Program-made: the position numbers and the translations under genes
In this document: positions 34,379 through 43,171 of the stretch, in pieces
Position numbering within the stretch: the stretch's first letter is position 1
Layout of the letters: every line of letters begins with the position of its first letter
Notes under the pieces: model-generated
The model's input: the letters and a program-made list of their open reading frames with translations, nothing else
The model's database searches: none
Told to the model about the DNA's origin: nothing
Assembly: GCA_963775295.1 (NCBI GenBank)
Contig: CAVZIK010000006.1
Coordinates: 806,001 to 870,000, forward strand
Source: JAMDEO01 sp963775295
Lineage (GTDB): Bacteria; Actinomycetota; Thermoleophilia; RBG-16-64-13
DNA length: 64,000 nt
Direction of reading: 5' to 3'

Positions 34379-37300
34379 ATGATGGACGATGTAAGGGCTC
34401 GGGGGGAGAGGGATCGCCCGTCTCGTCTCATGATCTCCGCGGACCTCGCCGAGTTGTCCCGGATACGAACGCACATGGAAGATGTAGGCCGGGCATCCGG
34501 TCTTTCTGATGCCCGGATTTTTGACCTCCAAGTAGCGACATCCGAGGCCGTCGCCAATGCAATAGAGCACGCCTCTAGCGAAGTGGAACTGGTCGTTTGG
34601 ACCCTTCCTGACCGCTTGATGGTTGAAATCACTAACGAGGGGGTCTTCCAGCCCGGTCTCTACAAAGACGACGCCAGTCGAAGGCGTGGCCTCGGTCTCC
34701 CACTCATGGTGTCGCTTGCCGACCAGGTTCACGTGTCCAGCCCGTCACAGGGGCAGACCCAGGTCACTTTGACATTCTTCTTGGAGGCTCGCGGCCGTCC
34801 AGACCCGCTCCGGGCGAATGACCGCGACCGTCTTGCGCCCGGGGCTACAGGACGGGCCGTCGCTCCTGGAGCAGGCGAAGGTGAGGATCGTTACAGGAAC
34901 CTCGTTAATCTAAGTCCGGACGCCATTCTGGTCGAGGTCGACGGCACCTGTGTTTTTGCCAATCCAGCAGCGGCCAAATTATTTGGTGCTCGTTCGCCAG
35001 GAGATCTTCTCGACGCGGATGTCATGCAGCGCGTACATGCCGGCGACCGGGAAATGGTGGCCCGGCGGATGGGCCAAGTGATCTCGGGAGCGGTGTCGCC
35101 ACCGCGGGACATTCGGTTCATCCGACCCGACGGCAGTTCCGTGACGGGCGAAGTCACGGGCTCTCGCGTGGAGTTCGGGGGAATTCTCGCCGTTCAGGTT
35201 CTGATCCGCGATGTCACCGAGCGCAGACAGGCCGAACAGGCCTTGCTGCAGAGCGAGCAGGCGGCCCGAGAGGCTGAAGTGCGGTATCGGGACTTGTTCA
35301 ACACGCTGACTGAGGGATTTTGCGTTATTGAGGTCGTCTTCGACGACACAGACACCCCCGTTGACTATCGCTTCCTGGAGACCAATCCGAGATTTGAAGA
35401 GCAAACCGGGCTACATGGCGTGCAAGGCAAGCTTATGCGCGAACTCGCCCCAGACAACGATGAGTACTGGTACGAGATCTACGGGAGAGTTGCCGTAACG
35501 GGCGAATCGGTCCGCTTCCAGGCTCCGTCTACACCCCTGGGCCGATCGTATGACGTTTCCGCCTTCCGGGTCGGGGGAGAGGAGAGTCGACAGGTCGGCA
35601 TCCTGTTTAACGACATCACCGCGGCCAAGCAGGCAGCCGAGGCACTGCGCGAGGGTGAGGCCCGCTTCCATGTGATGGCGGACGCGATTCCCCAACTCGC
35701 GTGGATGGCCAACGCCGATGGGTTCATCTACTGGTACAACCAGCGGTGGTACGAATACACCGGCACCACCTTCGCTCAGATGGAGGGATGGGGCTGGCAG
35801 AGTGTGCACGACCCCGAGGCGCTTCCGTGGGTAATGACACGTTGGCAGGATTCGATCGCCACCGGCCAACCTTTCGACATGGAGTTTCCACTTCGCGGAG
35901 CAGACGGTGAATTTCGCCCGTTTCTCACCCGCGTCATGCCATTAAGGGACGCGGCTGGTCGGGTAACCCAGTGGTTCGGCACGAACACCGACATCAGTGA
36001 GAGAAAGCGGACGGAGGAGGCGATAAGAGATAGCGAAGATCGAGTGAGGTTTGCCCTGGAGGTGAGCCGCACAGGGGCCTGGGACCTCGATCTCTCCGAC
36101 CATAGCGCCCACCGTTCGCTGGAGCACGATCGCATCTTCGGTTATGAGTCTCTGCTGCCCCACTGGACCTATGAGATCTTCCTGGATCACGTGGTGGCAG
36201 CAGACCGGGAGTTGGTCGACCAGAAGTTCCAGGCCGCCATCGCCACTCGAGGCGATTGGAGCTTTGAGTGCCGCATCCGCCGGGCTGACGGCGAAATACG
36301 ATGGATCTGGGCCGCAGGTAGACATCGATCGCGCGACGACGGCGGTTGGCGGATTGCCGGCATTATCCAGGACATCACCGAGCGCGTACAGGCCAAGGAG
36401 AGGTTGCTCGCCCTCAATCGTACTCTCAAAGCTCGTAGCGACAGCGATCAGGCTCTCATTCGGGCTGCCGACGAATCGAGTTACCTGCGGGAGGTGTGTA
36501 GGATCATCGTCGAAGACTGCGGCCATGCTTTGGTGTGGATCGGCTATAAGCAGGATGACGAAGCCAAACGCATCCTGCCGATTGTCAGCGCCGGCTTCGA
36601 GGAGCACTATCTAGAAACTCTCGAGATTACCTGGGCCGACAACGAACGTGGGCGCGGGCCGACAGGTACCGCCGTGCGCACCGGAAGGCCCGCCGGTTGT
36701 CGCCACATGCTCACCGACCCGGCCTTTGCTCCTTGGCGCGAAGAAGCACTCAAACGAGGTTATGCATCGTCGATCGCCTTACCGCTTGTCGCGAACGGCG
36801 AATCATTCGGGGCTGTGACCATTTATTCGAGGTACACCGATCCCTTCTCGCCCGACGAGGTGGACCTGCTGGGCCAACTGGCGGATGACCTCTCCCTTGG
36901 CATCACCACACTTCGCATGCGGGTCGCCCACGCCGAGGCGGAAATGGAGCGTGAGCGGCTTCTTGCGGAGGCGCAGGCCCTGTCCGAGGAACTTGCGGCT
37001 ACCAACCAGGAACTTCAGGAACAGGCAGAGGAACTTGCCGCCGTAAACGAGGAACTTCGGGCCCAGACCGAGGAACTTCACGCCCAGACGGTAGAACTCG
37101 CCTTGCGCGAGGACCGGTTGCGAGCCCAGAATGAGGAGCTTCGCGCCAGTCGCTATAACCGAAGCCTGATCGAGGCAAGTCTTGACCCACTGGTGACGAT
37201 CGGGCTGGACGGAAAGATCACGGATGTGAACGCAGCGGCTGTTACCATCACCGGCTACGACCGCGGAGAACTCATCGGCACCGATTTCGCCGACTACTTC

Positions 37301-38239
37301 GCGGACACGAGGAGCGCGCGCGACAGCTACCGCGAGGTCATCGCCAACGGAGCGATCACCGACTACCCCCTTACTGTACGCAGCCGGAACGGCAAACTCA
37401 CCGATGTCCTTTACAATGCAGCGCTCTACAGGGACGAAGAGGGCGAGGTGCTGGGCGTCTTTGCCGCCGCTCGGGACATCACTGCGCTCAGAGAACTCGA
37501 ACAGCAGCGGGCTATCGCCGGCAAGCTGCAGGAGGCGCTGCTCGATATTCCCGACGAAGTCCCCGGGGCGCAGCTGTCACATCTGTATCGGTCGGCCACG
37601 GAACGGGCACTCGTGGGAGGCGACTTCTACGATGTCTTCCAGACCAAGCACAAGGGCATCGGCATCCTCATCGGCGACGTGTCGGGCCACGGGGTCGAGG
37701 CGGCTCGGATCGCGATCCTGGTCAAGGATACAGTCCACGCGTTCGCCCACCAGTTCGGCCGGCCTCGCCTCGTTCTTCGGGCGACCAACAGGCTGCTTGT
37801 GCAGAGGGGTATTCCCGGGTTCGTGACCGCGTTCCTGGGATTCTTGGACCCCGAGACGGGAGCGTTCGTGTACTCGTGTGCCGGCCATCCTCCGCCATTT
37901 CTAGCGCGAGGCGGTCAGATTTCGTTTCTGGAGTGCATAGCCCCTCCGCTCGGCGTGTTTGCGAATGCTCGATTTGACGACGTGGAAGCCAACATTCCGG
38001 TGGGAAGCCGTCTCCTCTTCTACACCGATGGAATCACCGAGGCACGTCGAGACGGGGACTTCTTCGGAGAGAAGAGATTGGCCGACATTCTTGCTCAGAC
38101 CCGGGGTGTTCGGCTTGCGGACGTCCCCTCTCTTCTGCTTGAGGAGGCGCTTCTATTCGCTCAAGGAAGTCTCTTAGACGACGTGGCGCTACTGGCCATC
38201 GACTACATCGGTTTGGAGGACGGCCAGAAGCCTCGTTAG
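34379..38239 (+). CDS. multi-sensor protein with RsbW-like ATPase and SpoIIE phosphatase
   Basis: At 1286 residues this is the largest gene here. Residues 15-140 are an RsbW/SpoIIAB-type ATPase (EAVANAIEHAS, RRGLGLPLMVSLADQVHVSS). Then come four PAS domains (about 165-280, 305-425, 430-550, 555-690) and a GAF domain (about 700-850). A coiled coil (855-925, repeated EELAAxNQELQEQAEEL) leads to another PAS domain (930-1040). The end is a PP2C/SpoIIE phosphatase (1060-1280) with metal-binding Asp residues in VGGDFYDV, GDVSGHGVEA and FYTDGITEARR. The ATPase end could phosphorylate a STAS antagonist and the phosphatase end dephosphorylate it, so one chain holds both opposing activities (inference). 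STAS proteins and another RsbW-like protein follow. No membrane segment is seen. It should control an alternative sigma factor that is not in this window. Confidence 0.92.
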   Translation: MMDDVRARGERDRPSRLMISADLAELSRIRTHMEDVGRASGLSDARIFDLQVATSEAVANAIEHASSEVELVVWTLPDRLMVEITNEGVFQPGLYKDDASRRRGLGLPLMVSLADQVHVSSPSQGQTQVTLTFFLEARGRPDPLRANDRDRLAPGATGRAVAPGAGEGEDRYRNLVNLSPDAILVEVDGTCVFANPAAAKLFGARSPGDLLDADVMQRVHAGDREMVARRMGQVISGAVSPPRDIRFIRPDGSSVTGEVTGSRVEFGGILAVQVLIRDVTERRQAEQALLQSEQAAREAEVRYRDLFNTLTEGFCVIEVVFDDTDTPVDYRFLETNPRFEEQTGLHGVQGKLMRELAPDNDEYWYEIYGRVAVTGESVRFQAPSTPLGRSYDVSAFRVGGEESRQVGILFNDITAAKQAAEALREGEARFHVMADAIPQLAWMANADGFIYWYNQRWYEYTGTTFAQMEGWGWQSVHDPEALPWVMTRWQDSIATGQPFDMEFPLRGADGEFRPFLTRVMPLRDAAGRVTQWFGTNTDISERKRTEEAIRDSEDRVRFALEVSRTGAWDLDLSDHSAHRSLEHDRIFGYESLLPHWTYEIFLDHVVAADRELVDQKFQAAIATRGDWSFECRIRRADGEIRWIWAAGRHRSRDDGGWRIAGIIQDITERVQAKERLLALNRTLKARSDSDQALIRAADESSYLREVCRIIVEDCGHALVWIGYKQDDEAKRILPIVSAGFEEHYLETLEITWADNERGRGPTGTAVRTGRPAGCRHMLTDPAFAPWREEALKRGYASSIALPLVANGESFGAVTIYSRYTDPFSPDEVDLLGQLADDLSLGITTLRMRVAHAEAEMERERLLAEAQALSEELAATNQELQEQAEELAAVNEELRAQTEELHAQTVELALREDRLRAQNEELRASRYNRSLIEASLDPLVTIGLDGKITDVNAAAVTITGYDRGELIGTDFADYFADTRSARDSYREVIANGAITDYPLTVRSRNGKLTDVLYNAALYRDEEGEVLGVFAAARDITALRELEQQRAIAGKLQEALLDIPDEVPGAQLSHLYRSATERALVGGDFYDVFQTKHKGIGILIGDVSGHGVEAARIAILVKDTVHAFAHQFGRPRLVLRATNRLLVQRGIPGFVTAFLGFLDPETGAFVYSCAGHPPPFLARGGQISFLECIAPPLGVFANARFDDVEANIPVGSRLLFYTDGITEARRDGDFFGEKRLADILAQTRGVRLADVPSLLLEEALLFAQGSLLDDVALLAIDYIGLEDGQKPR

Positions 38240-38616
38240 TGGGAACTGGCTGATTCTTTGCCGCGTTCGATGATCTCGAGTGCCTCGGTCAGCGTGGAGA
38301 AGATGCGAAATCTGGGTTGCCGAGTGAGCCCCGCCGCTCGGAAGGTGTTCTCGATCGTGGGCAGCGGCTGAGCAACGCCCAGCCATCCTCCATCGCTCAG
38401 CCCATCGAGAACGTCGTGAAGAAGTGACAGGACCCCGCCATTCGCGAAGGTCACCTCTCGGAAGTCAAAGATGACCGACGAGGCTTCGTCAAGGCAAGAC
38501 CGGATCTCGGCCCGCAATTGGTCCACGTTGGCGCGGTCGAACTCCCCGGCGAGTGTGACAAGGCAGATGTTGTTGCGAACCTCCGCGATCGATTTCACCG
38601 ACTGCTCTCCTGGCAA
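38236..38616 (-). CDS. STAS-domain anti-sigma factor antagonist-like protein
   Basis: The 126-residue product has the STAS fold: ICLVTLAGEFDRANVDQLRA, IFDFREVTFANGGVLSLL and WLGVAQPLPTIENTFRAAGL. In classical antagonists the loop reads MDSSG or MDSTG and the Ser after Asp is phosphorylated. Here it is FANGG, so the Asp is Ala and the Ser is Asn. It may therefore act as a non-switchable or regulatory STAS protein. Its 3' end overlaps the end of the SpoIIE-type gene by 4 bp on the opposite strand, and it is divergent from the RsbW-like gene. Confidence 0.85.
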   Translation of the reverse strand: MPGEQSVKSIAEVRNNICLVTLAGEFDRANVDQLRAEIRSCLDEASSVIFDFREVTFANGGVLSLLHDVLDGLSDGGWLGVAQPLPTIENTFRAAGLTRQPRFRIFSTLTEALEIIERGKESASSH

Positions 38617-38805
38617 CGTGAGGACGGAGCATCAGCCTATCACCATGGACGGCTTGTGGGAAAGTTTGTGAGACGCGAGGTGCATTTTTCGGTCCGGGTG
38701 GGAATAGCACAAGGCAGGTCCTGAGAAGGTCTCCGACGTGAGGCACAAGTTCTTTGGCACGTCTACGGAGTTTGACTGAATGGTTGTATGCAAGAGGGGT
38801 GAGAG

Positions 38806-39288
38806 GTGACTGCCGCGGAAGTGGGCCGGCACAATGGCCAAGTGTTGGGGCACAAGGTCTTCAGGGCCGAGTTGCAGTCGCTCGCGCCAATCCGAGGTTT
38901 CGTTGAGAAATGGGCCACGGTCGTAGGTCTCAATGATGAACGCACGTTCCGAATCAAACTGTGCGTGTCCGAAGCGTGCGCCAATGCCGTCGAGCATGCC
39001 AAGGACAAGGGCGACATCACGGTCTGGGCTTGGAACCGAGAGGACCGCTTTACGGTTGATGTGTGGCATGCGGGGAAGTTTGACGTCAAGGCCGGCGGGG
39101 ATAGGTGTCACCGCGGCATGGGACTTCCGCTCATGGTTGCGTTGGCCGACGAGGTGAGTTTTGCGAGTCTGCCGGAGGGTGGTACCAGAAGTGTCTCTCT
39201 CGGTCTTCTTGCAGTGAAGACGCTCGTCCTCGCTCTTAATCGAACACCACGTGTTCGAGGTGGTCAAACAGAAGTACCGAGGAAATAA
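38806..39288 (+). CDS. RsbW-like anti-sigma regulatory serine kinase
   Basis: A stand-alone GHKL ATPase of the SpoIIAB/RsbW class (160 residues): FRIKLCVSEACANAVEHAKD is the N box, and HRGMGLPLMVALADEVSF the G-box region. Its sequence is close to the N-terminal ATPase of the 1286-aa protein, notably RGMGLPLMVALADEV against RGLGLPLMVSLADQV, so the two arose by duplication. It should bind a sigma factor or STAS antagonist and phosphorylate the latter on Ser. GTG 38806 follows AGAGGGG. The tail after about residue 130 (VLALNRTPRVRGGQTEVPRK) is basic and looks disordered. Confidence 0.88.
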   Translation: MTAAEVGRHNGQVLGHKVFRAELQSLAPIRGFVEKWATVVGLNDERTFRIKLCVSEACANAVEHAKDKGDITVWAWNREDRFTVDVWHAGKFDVKAGGDRCHRGMGLPLMVALADEVSFASLPEGGTRSVSLGLLAVKTLVLALNRTPRVRGGQTEVPRK

Positions 39289-39447
39289 TCCCTTTCGCGT
39301 GGTTTCAGTATTCGACTTACGGGGAAACAGGAATGTGGTTCCAAAGAGGCATGGCGATTCCCCGCACCCCAAACTGCTGACCGGAGTTCGGACGGGGGCC
39401 ACGAGCCGTTTGGAGTTGGTTGTTGGGAGGGATGAAAGGAGCAAACG

Positions 39448-39630
39448 ATGCACTATCACGATCTGCTTTTTATAGCGCTGGCCGCAATGATCATCGTCCT
39501 GATGCTTACCGGCCGCGACCTGCTTGACTCTCGTTCGCCTGTGCGCCGGGCGCTTGCCATGCCCGTGCGGATCTTTAGCAAGACCCGCGAGAGCGGCCGT
39601 TTGGGCGCTAACGTTAGCGAGCGTAATTGA
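39448..39630 (+). CDS. small membrane protein, unknown function
   Basis: A 60-residue protein with one N-terminal hydrophobic helix (LLFIALAAMIIVLMLTG) and a basic tail (RRALAMPVRIFSKTRES). AAAGGAG sits 6 bases before ATG, which makes real translation likely despite the size. No family recognised. It lies between the RsbW-like and STAS genes in the partner-switch locus and may tether or sense for it. Confidence 0.6.
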   Translation: MHYHDLLFIALAAMIIVLMLTGRDLLDSRSPVRRALAMPVRIFSKTRESGRLGANVSERN

Positions 39631-39702
39631 GGCAAGCGGGCCGCTTGCGAGTCGTTTGTATCCTGAAATCACCATCGTGCGGCGGTAGCGAAGGGGGCCT
39701 TG

Positions 39703-40056
39703 GTGGAAATCGTTCCTTATTCTTTCAGCGGTGTCCCCCTTCTCAGTTTGGCCGGAGATTTCGATCATTCGTCCGTCCAGTTCTTCGCGGACAAAAGTGA
39801 GGCTGCTCTCGGTGAGAACGGAAGTCACTTGCTCTTGCAGCTCACTGATTGTCCTTACATCGATAGTGGTGGAATAGGCTGCCTGGTTTCTTCCCTGCGC
39901 CGGGTTCGCGGCGATGGTTGGCTGGCGGTTATAGACCCGCAGCCCGACGTTCTTCGCATGCTCGAAATGGTTGGTCTCACCATCGATCCCGGCTTCCGGG
40001 TCTTCTCCAATCTGGATGAAGTGCGGACACGGCTTCAAGGATCCGGCGCCAATTAG
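39703..40056 (+). CDS. STAS-domain anti-sigma factor antagonist
   Basis: 117 residues with a complete STAS pattern: VPLLSLAGDFDHSSVQFFAD, LLLQLTDCPYIDSGGIGCLV and WLAVIDPQPDVLRMLEMVGL. The Asp-Ser pair in YIDSGG keeps the phosphorylatable Ser, so this one can be switched by an RsbW-type kinase and by the SpoIIE phosphatase. I chose GTG 39703 after AAGGGGG (5-base spacing); TTG 39700 is 3 bases earlier. It ends close to a long bidirectional hairpin at 40101-40138. It is likely the true substrate of the kinase at 38806. Confidence 0.86.
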   Translation: MEIVPYSFSGVPLLSLAGDFDHSSVQFFADKSEAALGENGSHLLLQLTDCPYIDSGGIGCLVSSLRRVRGDGWLAVIDPQPDVLRMLEMVGLTIDPGFRVFSNLDEVRTRLQGSGAN

Positions 40057-40100
40057 GCAAGTGCCTCGTTCCTGTTTGCTAGACGCAACTGGGTACCAAG

Positions 40101-40138
40101 GAACAAGAGAGCCGACCATATGGCCGGCTCTCTTGTTC
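40101..40138. terminator. bidirectional terminator between STAS and pstS genes
   Basis: GAACAAGAGAGCCG (40101-40114) pairs perfectly over 14 bp with CGGCTCTCTTGTTC (40125-40138), with a 10-base loop. It sits between two convergent genes, 45 bp after one stop and 39 bp after the other. Confidence 0.8.
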
Positions 40139-40176
40139 TTCAAGATGCCCCGGACAGGGCGCCGGAAACTGAGTCC

Positions 40177-41355
40177 TCAGGAGCCAATCAGGGCAACTTC
40201 CGCAAGAACCGCGTCTTTGAGAGAACTCGGCAGGGGGGCATAGCCCAGTTGCCTGGCGATGGTAGAACCGTCGTCACCAAGAGCCCAGACGATCCAGGCC
40301 TTAAGAGCGGCCGCTTTGCCCGCATCGGGCATCTTGTCGTAGGCGAGCAGGTAGGTACTCGTGACGATCGGATAGGCCTGGGGGTTCTCGCTGTTGCTCA
40401 CAAGAGGCAGCAGGTTCATGTCCGCCGGGAAGCTGGGAAGGTCGGCCGCGGCGGAGGTGCTGTCCAGGCTGGGAGTGATGAAGTTGCCGGACTTGTTCTT
40501 CATGTCGGCCATGGTCATGTTGTTCTGGGTGGCGTAGGCGAGTTCCACGTATCCGATGGCACCCTCGGTCTGCTTGACAACCGCGGCCACGCCGTCGTTG
40601 CCCTTGCCACCCACGCCGCCGATCCACTTGACGTCCTTGCCCGCACCCGGTCCGGCTTTCCAGTCGGCGCTCACCGCGGTCAGGTAACTGGTATAGGCGT
40701 TGGTGGTACCGGAGGAGTCGGAACGGTGCACGGTCTGGATGGCCGTGCTGGGAAGAGTGACGTCTGGGTTGAGCGCCTTAAGGGCGGGGTCGTCCCATGT
40801 GGTGATCTGGCCCAGGAAGATGGCGGCCAGAGTGTCTGAGTCCAGCTTCAGCTTATCGACACCCGGGAGATTGTAGGCAAGAACGATGGAACCGAACACC
40901 GTGGGGATGTGAAGCACTTTGGCGCCGGCACGAGCGGCCTCGGCGGCGGAGAGTTCGTCGGGCTTCATGAAGGCGTCCGACGCCCCGAAGTCGACGGTCT
41001 GGGCGGTGAACTGCTGGATACCGGCCCCGGAGCCCACACCCTGGTAGTTGATCTTGACCTTGGGCTGCAACTGCTGGAAGGCACCGATCCACTCCACGTA
41101 TACCGGCTGCGGGAAGGTCGCGCCGGCACCGTTGAGATCGGCGGTCAGAGGCGCTGCGGTGGTGGTTTCCTGGGCGACCGAGGTCGTAGTCTGTGCGGCT
41201 GTGGTTTCGGTGGTGGCCGCGGCTACGGTCGTTGTAGTGTCGTTGTTGCTGCTGCCGCAACCGGCGGCGAGAAGACCGACCACTGCTATGAGAAATAGCA
41301 TCATTGCCATTGGAATCACGAAGCGTTTGGCTGAACCCCTCAAACCCATATTCAT
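40177..41355 (-). CDS. pstS: PstS phosphate-binding lipoprotein
   Basis: A signal peptide with lipobox LLAAGC anchors the protein. A Thr-rich linker (TTTTVAAATTETTAAQTT) leads to the binding fold. Family motifs are LNGAGATFPQPVYVEW, GVGSGAGIQQFTAQTVDFGA, HRSDSSGTTNAYTSYL (phosphate contact), GAIGYVELAYATQN and SNSENPQAYPIVTSTYLLAY. It captures phosphate for the PstCAB transporter, but no pstCAB genes are in the window, so it is either an orphan or uses a distant transporter. Start 41355 follows GAAAGAG. A divergent PhoB-like regulator and a pho-box-like array upstream suggest phosphate control. Confidence 0.94.
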   Translation of the reverse strand: MNMGLRGSAKRFVIPMAMMLFLIAVVGLLAAGCGSSNNDTTTTVAAATTETTAAQTTTSVAQETTTAAPLTADLNGAGATFPQPVYVEWIGAFQQLQPKVKINYQGVGSGAGIQQFTAQTVDFGASDAFMKPDELSAAEAARAGAKVLHIPTVFGSIVLAYNLPGVDKLKLDSDTLAAIFLGQITTWDDPALKALNPDVTLPSTAIQTVHRSDSSGTTNAYTSYLTAVSADWKAGPGAGKDVKWIGGVGGKGNDGVAAVVKQTEGAIGYVELAYATQNNMTMADMKNKSGNFITPSLDSTSAAADLPSFPADMNLLPLVSNSENPQAYPIVTSTYLLAYDKMPDAGKAAALKAWIVWALGDDGSTIARQLGYAPLPSSLKDAVLAEVALIGS

Positions 41356-41446
41356 CTTTCCTCTCTTTTCATGTGCCGGATGACCCGGCCTTTGTTGCCC
41401 GTCCTAACACTGCGCCTTGAACCCTAGCAGCGGCTAGGTCGGCGAT

Positions 41447-41485
41447 TGTTAAGGTTCGGCAACTCTGAGGTGAATTCAAGGTTAA
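41447..41485 (-). promoter_or_regulatory. pho-box-like direct-repeat array
   Basis: On the minus strand four 6-base units recur every 11 bp: TTAACC, TTCACC, GTTGCC, TTAACA (plus-strand 41480, 41469, 41458 and 41447). This 11-bp TTNACC phasing is the known layout of PhoB/PhoP sites. The array lies about 90 bp upstream of pstS and about 110 bp upstream of the response regulator gene, so it may control both. Confidence 0.6.
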
Positions 41486-41597
41486 AGGCTCGGTTTGGGG
41501 CGAAGGCGCCAAACTAGCGGCTTTTTCCCTTCTTTTCCCGTGTTCTTAACCGTGCGGTAACATAGCCGATCTCGTACCTCCGTACTCTCAAGCCGAG

Positions 41598-42350
41598 ATG
41601 AACAGCGAAAGAGAGAACGTGGAGACGTCCGTCAAACGCGTGCTTCTCATCGAAGACGACACGCCCATTTCCGATCTGTTGGTCGACAGTCTCGTTGGGG
41701 CCGGTCACGAGGTCATACGAGAATGCGACGGCAAGGCGGGCTTTGAAGCCGCTCTTCACAAGAACGTCGACCTGGTAATCATAGATCTCGCACTTCCGGA
41801 GCTCGACGGGCTGATCGCTATCGAGCAGATGGTTCGCAGAAAACCGGCGCTTTCCATCATCGTGCTCAGCGCCAGGGTCGACCGAGAAAGCATGCTCGGT
41901 TGCTTTGAGCTGGGAGTCCTGGACTACGTCATCAAACCCTTCGACCTCGATGTCGTGTTGGCTCGAGTCCACGCGTGTCTTCGCAAGGGCATGGGACAAG
42001 TATTCGCAAACGTCGAGGAGGCCGGCGGCCCGCTCCTATCGAGCGGAGACCTGGTCTTGGATCGTGACGTCCGCGTCATCCGTACGCCGATTGGGCAAGC
42101 GTCGCTGAATAGGAAGGAACACGATCTGCTCGAACTTCTCCTATCCCGCCCCGGCCACTTGTTTACCCGAGACGAGATCGTGGAGCGGGTCTGGCATCAA
42201 CGATATCCCCCCGTGTCCCGATCGCTGGATGTCCATGTGCGACACCTGCGGGTCAAGCTCGAGATATGCGGCGCGGGTATGTCTTTGCAGACGGTGCGCG
42301 GCATTGGGCATAGGATCGTGCCCCGTGAGGCCTCGAGCGCCATCCCATAA
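41598..42350 (+). CDS. OmpR/PhoB-type response regulator
   Basis: The N-terminal receiver (about 13-130) has the acidic pair in VLLIEDDTPIS, phospho-Asp in LVIIDLALPELDG, Ser in IIVLSAR and Lys in VIKPFD. The C-terminal winged helix (about 150-245) shows LNRKEHDLLELLLSRPGHLF, TRDEIVERVWHQR and SLDVHVRHLRVKLE with QTVRGIGHRI. It is divergent from pstS and is probably its phosphate regulator, but no histidine kinase lies nearby. The cognate kinase must be elsewhere. Confidence 0.9.
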   Translation: MNSERENVETSVKRVLLIEDDTPISDLLVDSLVGAGHEVIRECDGKAGFEAALHKNVDLVIIDLALPELDGLIAIEQMVRRKPALSIIVLSARVDRESMLGCFELGVLDYVIKPFDLDVVLARVHACLRKGMGQVFANVEEAGGPLLSSGDLVLDRDVRVIRTPIGQASLNRKEHDLLELLLSRPGHLFTRDEIVERVWHQRYPPVSRSLDVHVRHLRVKLEICGAGMSLQTVRGIGHRIVPREASSAIP

Positions 42351-42403
42351 CGCACAAAATCGGAGCCAAATCAGGCGCGCCGATAAAGGCGTGACCGGGC
42401 TCT

Positions 42404-43171
42404 TCAGCCTCCGCGCCGGATCTTGGCGGCCAGCTGAGACGGAAGGCCGGCCGACAGGATTCGTTCCGCGGTCCTTTCCACGTCGTATTCGATTCGGACC
42501 TCGTCGACCTGCACGCCCTGTCCGGCGTTCAGTCGCAGCAGGGTGAATGCTGCGCGAGGATCCCCATCACTTGGCCTACCTGTGGAACCGACGTTCACAA
42601 AGTAGAGGCCGCCGTAGATTCGGTGCCACGGGATGTGCGTGTGACCGAAAACTAGGATGTCGGCCTTCTCCGTCGCGGCTATTCGCTCGAAGGTCCGCGT
42701 CTCTCGCTGGGGAAGCAGGTACTCGTTGATCTTTCGTGGACTGCCGTGAACAAGATGGAGGGAGTAGCCCTCGACATGCAGGCGCATCTCGCCGGGCAGT
42801 CCTCTAAGGTATTCCTTACGATCATTGGTTACAGTCCGCGCGGTGAACTCGTAGGAAGCGGTTCCGATTTGCTTCGCTTCCGTATCCGGATAGAAGCATC
42901 CACAACCACCGCGGTCGAAGCCAATGCCGTCGTCGTAATTGCCCATGATAGTGGGGATATCTTCCGCTCGGATGAGGTCGATCACTTCATTGGGGTCTGG
43001 GCCATATCCCACGAGATCGCCGAGGCAATAGCTCTGGCGCACGCCTCTCGAGCGGAGCTCCAGAAGGACCGCCTCGAGAGCTGCCAAGTTGCCGTGCACG
43101 TCTGAAAAGAAACCGAGTTTGATCATAGTGGTGAAGAAGGCGAACGCTCGAACTTCAAGGGTCTCCCCCAT
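42404..43171 (-). CDS. metallophosphoesterase (YfcE/MJ0936-like)
   Basis: All calcineurin-type metal motifs are present: GFFSDVHGNLAALEAVL, CLGDLVGYGPDPNEVI, MGNYDDGIG, LHLVHGSPRKINEY and ILVFGHTHIPWHR. This is a cytoplasmic phosphodiesterase/phosphatase with an unknown substrate. I keep ATG 43171 because GGGGAA lies before it; ATG 43126 (MIKLGFF) is the start most relatives would use but has no ribosome site. Confidence 0.9.
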   Translation of the reverse strand: MGETLEVRAFAFFTTMIKLGFFSDVHGNLAALEAVLLELRSRGVRQSYCLGDLVGYGPDPNEVIDLIRAEDIPTIMGNYDDGIGFDRGGCGCFYPDTEAKQIGTASYEFTARTVTNDRKEYLRGLPGEMRLHVEGYSLHLVHGSPRKINEYLLPQRETRTFERIAATEKADILVFGHTHIPWHRIYGGLYFVNVGSTGRPSDGDPRAAFTLLRLNAGQGVQVDEVRIEYDVERTAERILSAGLPSQLAAKIRRGG

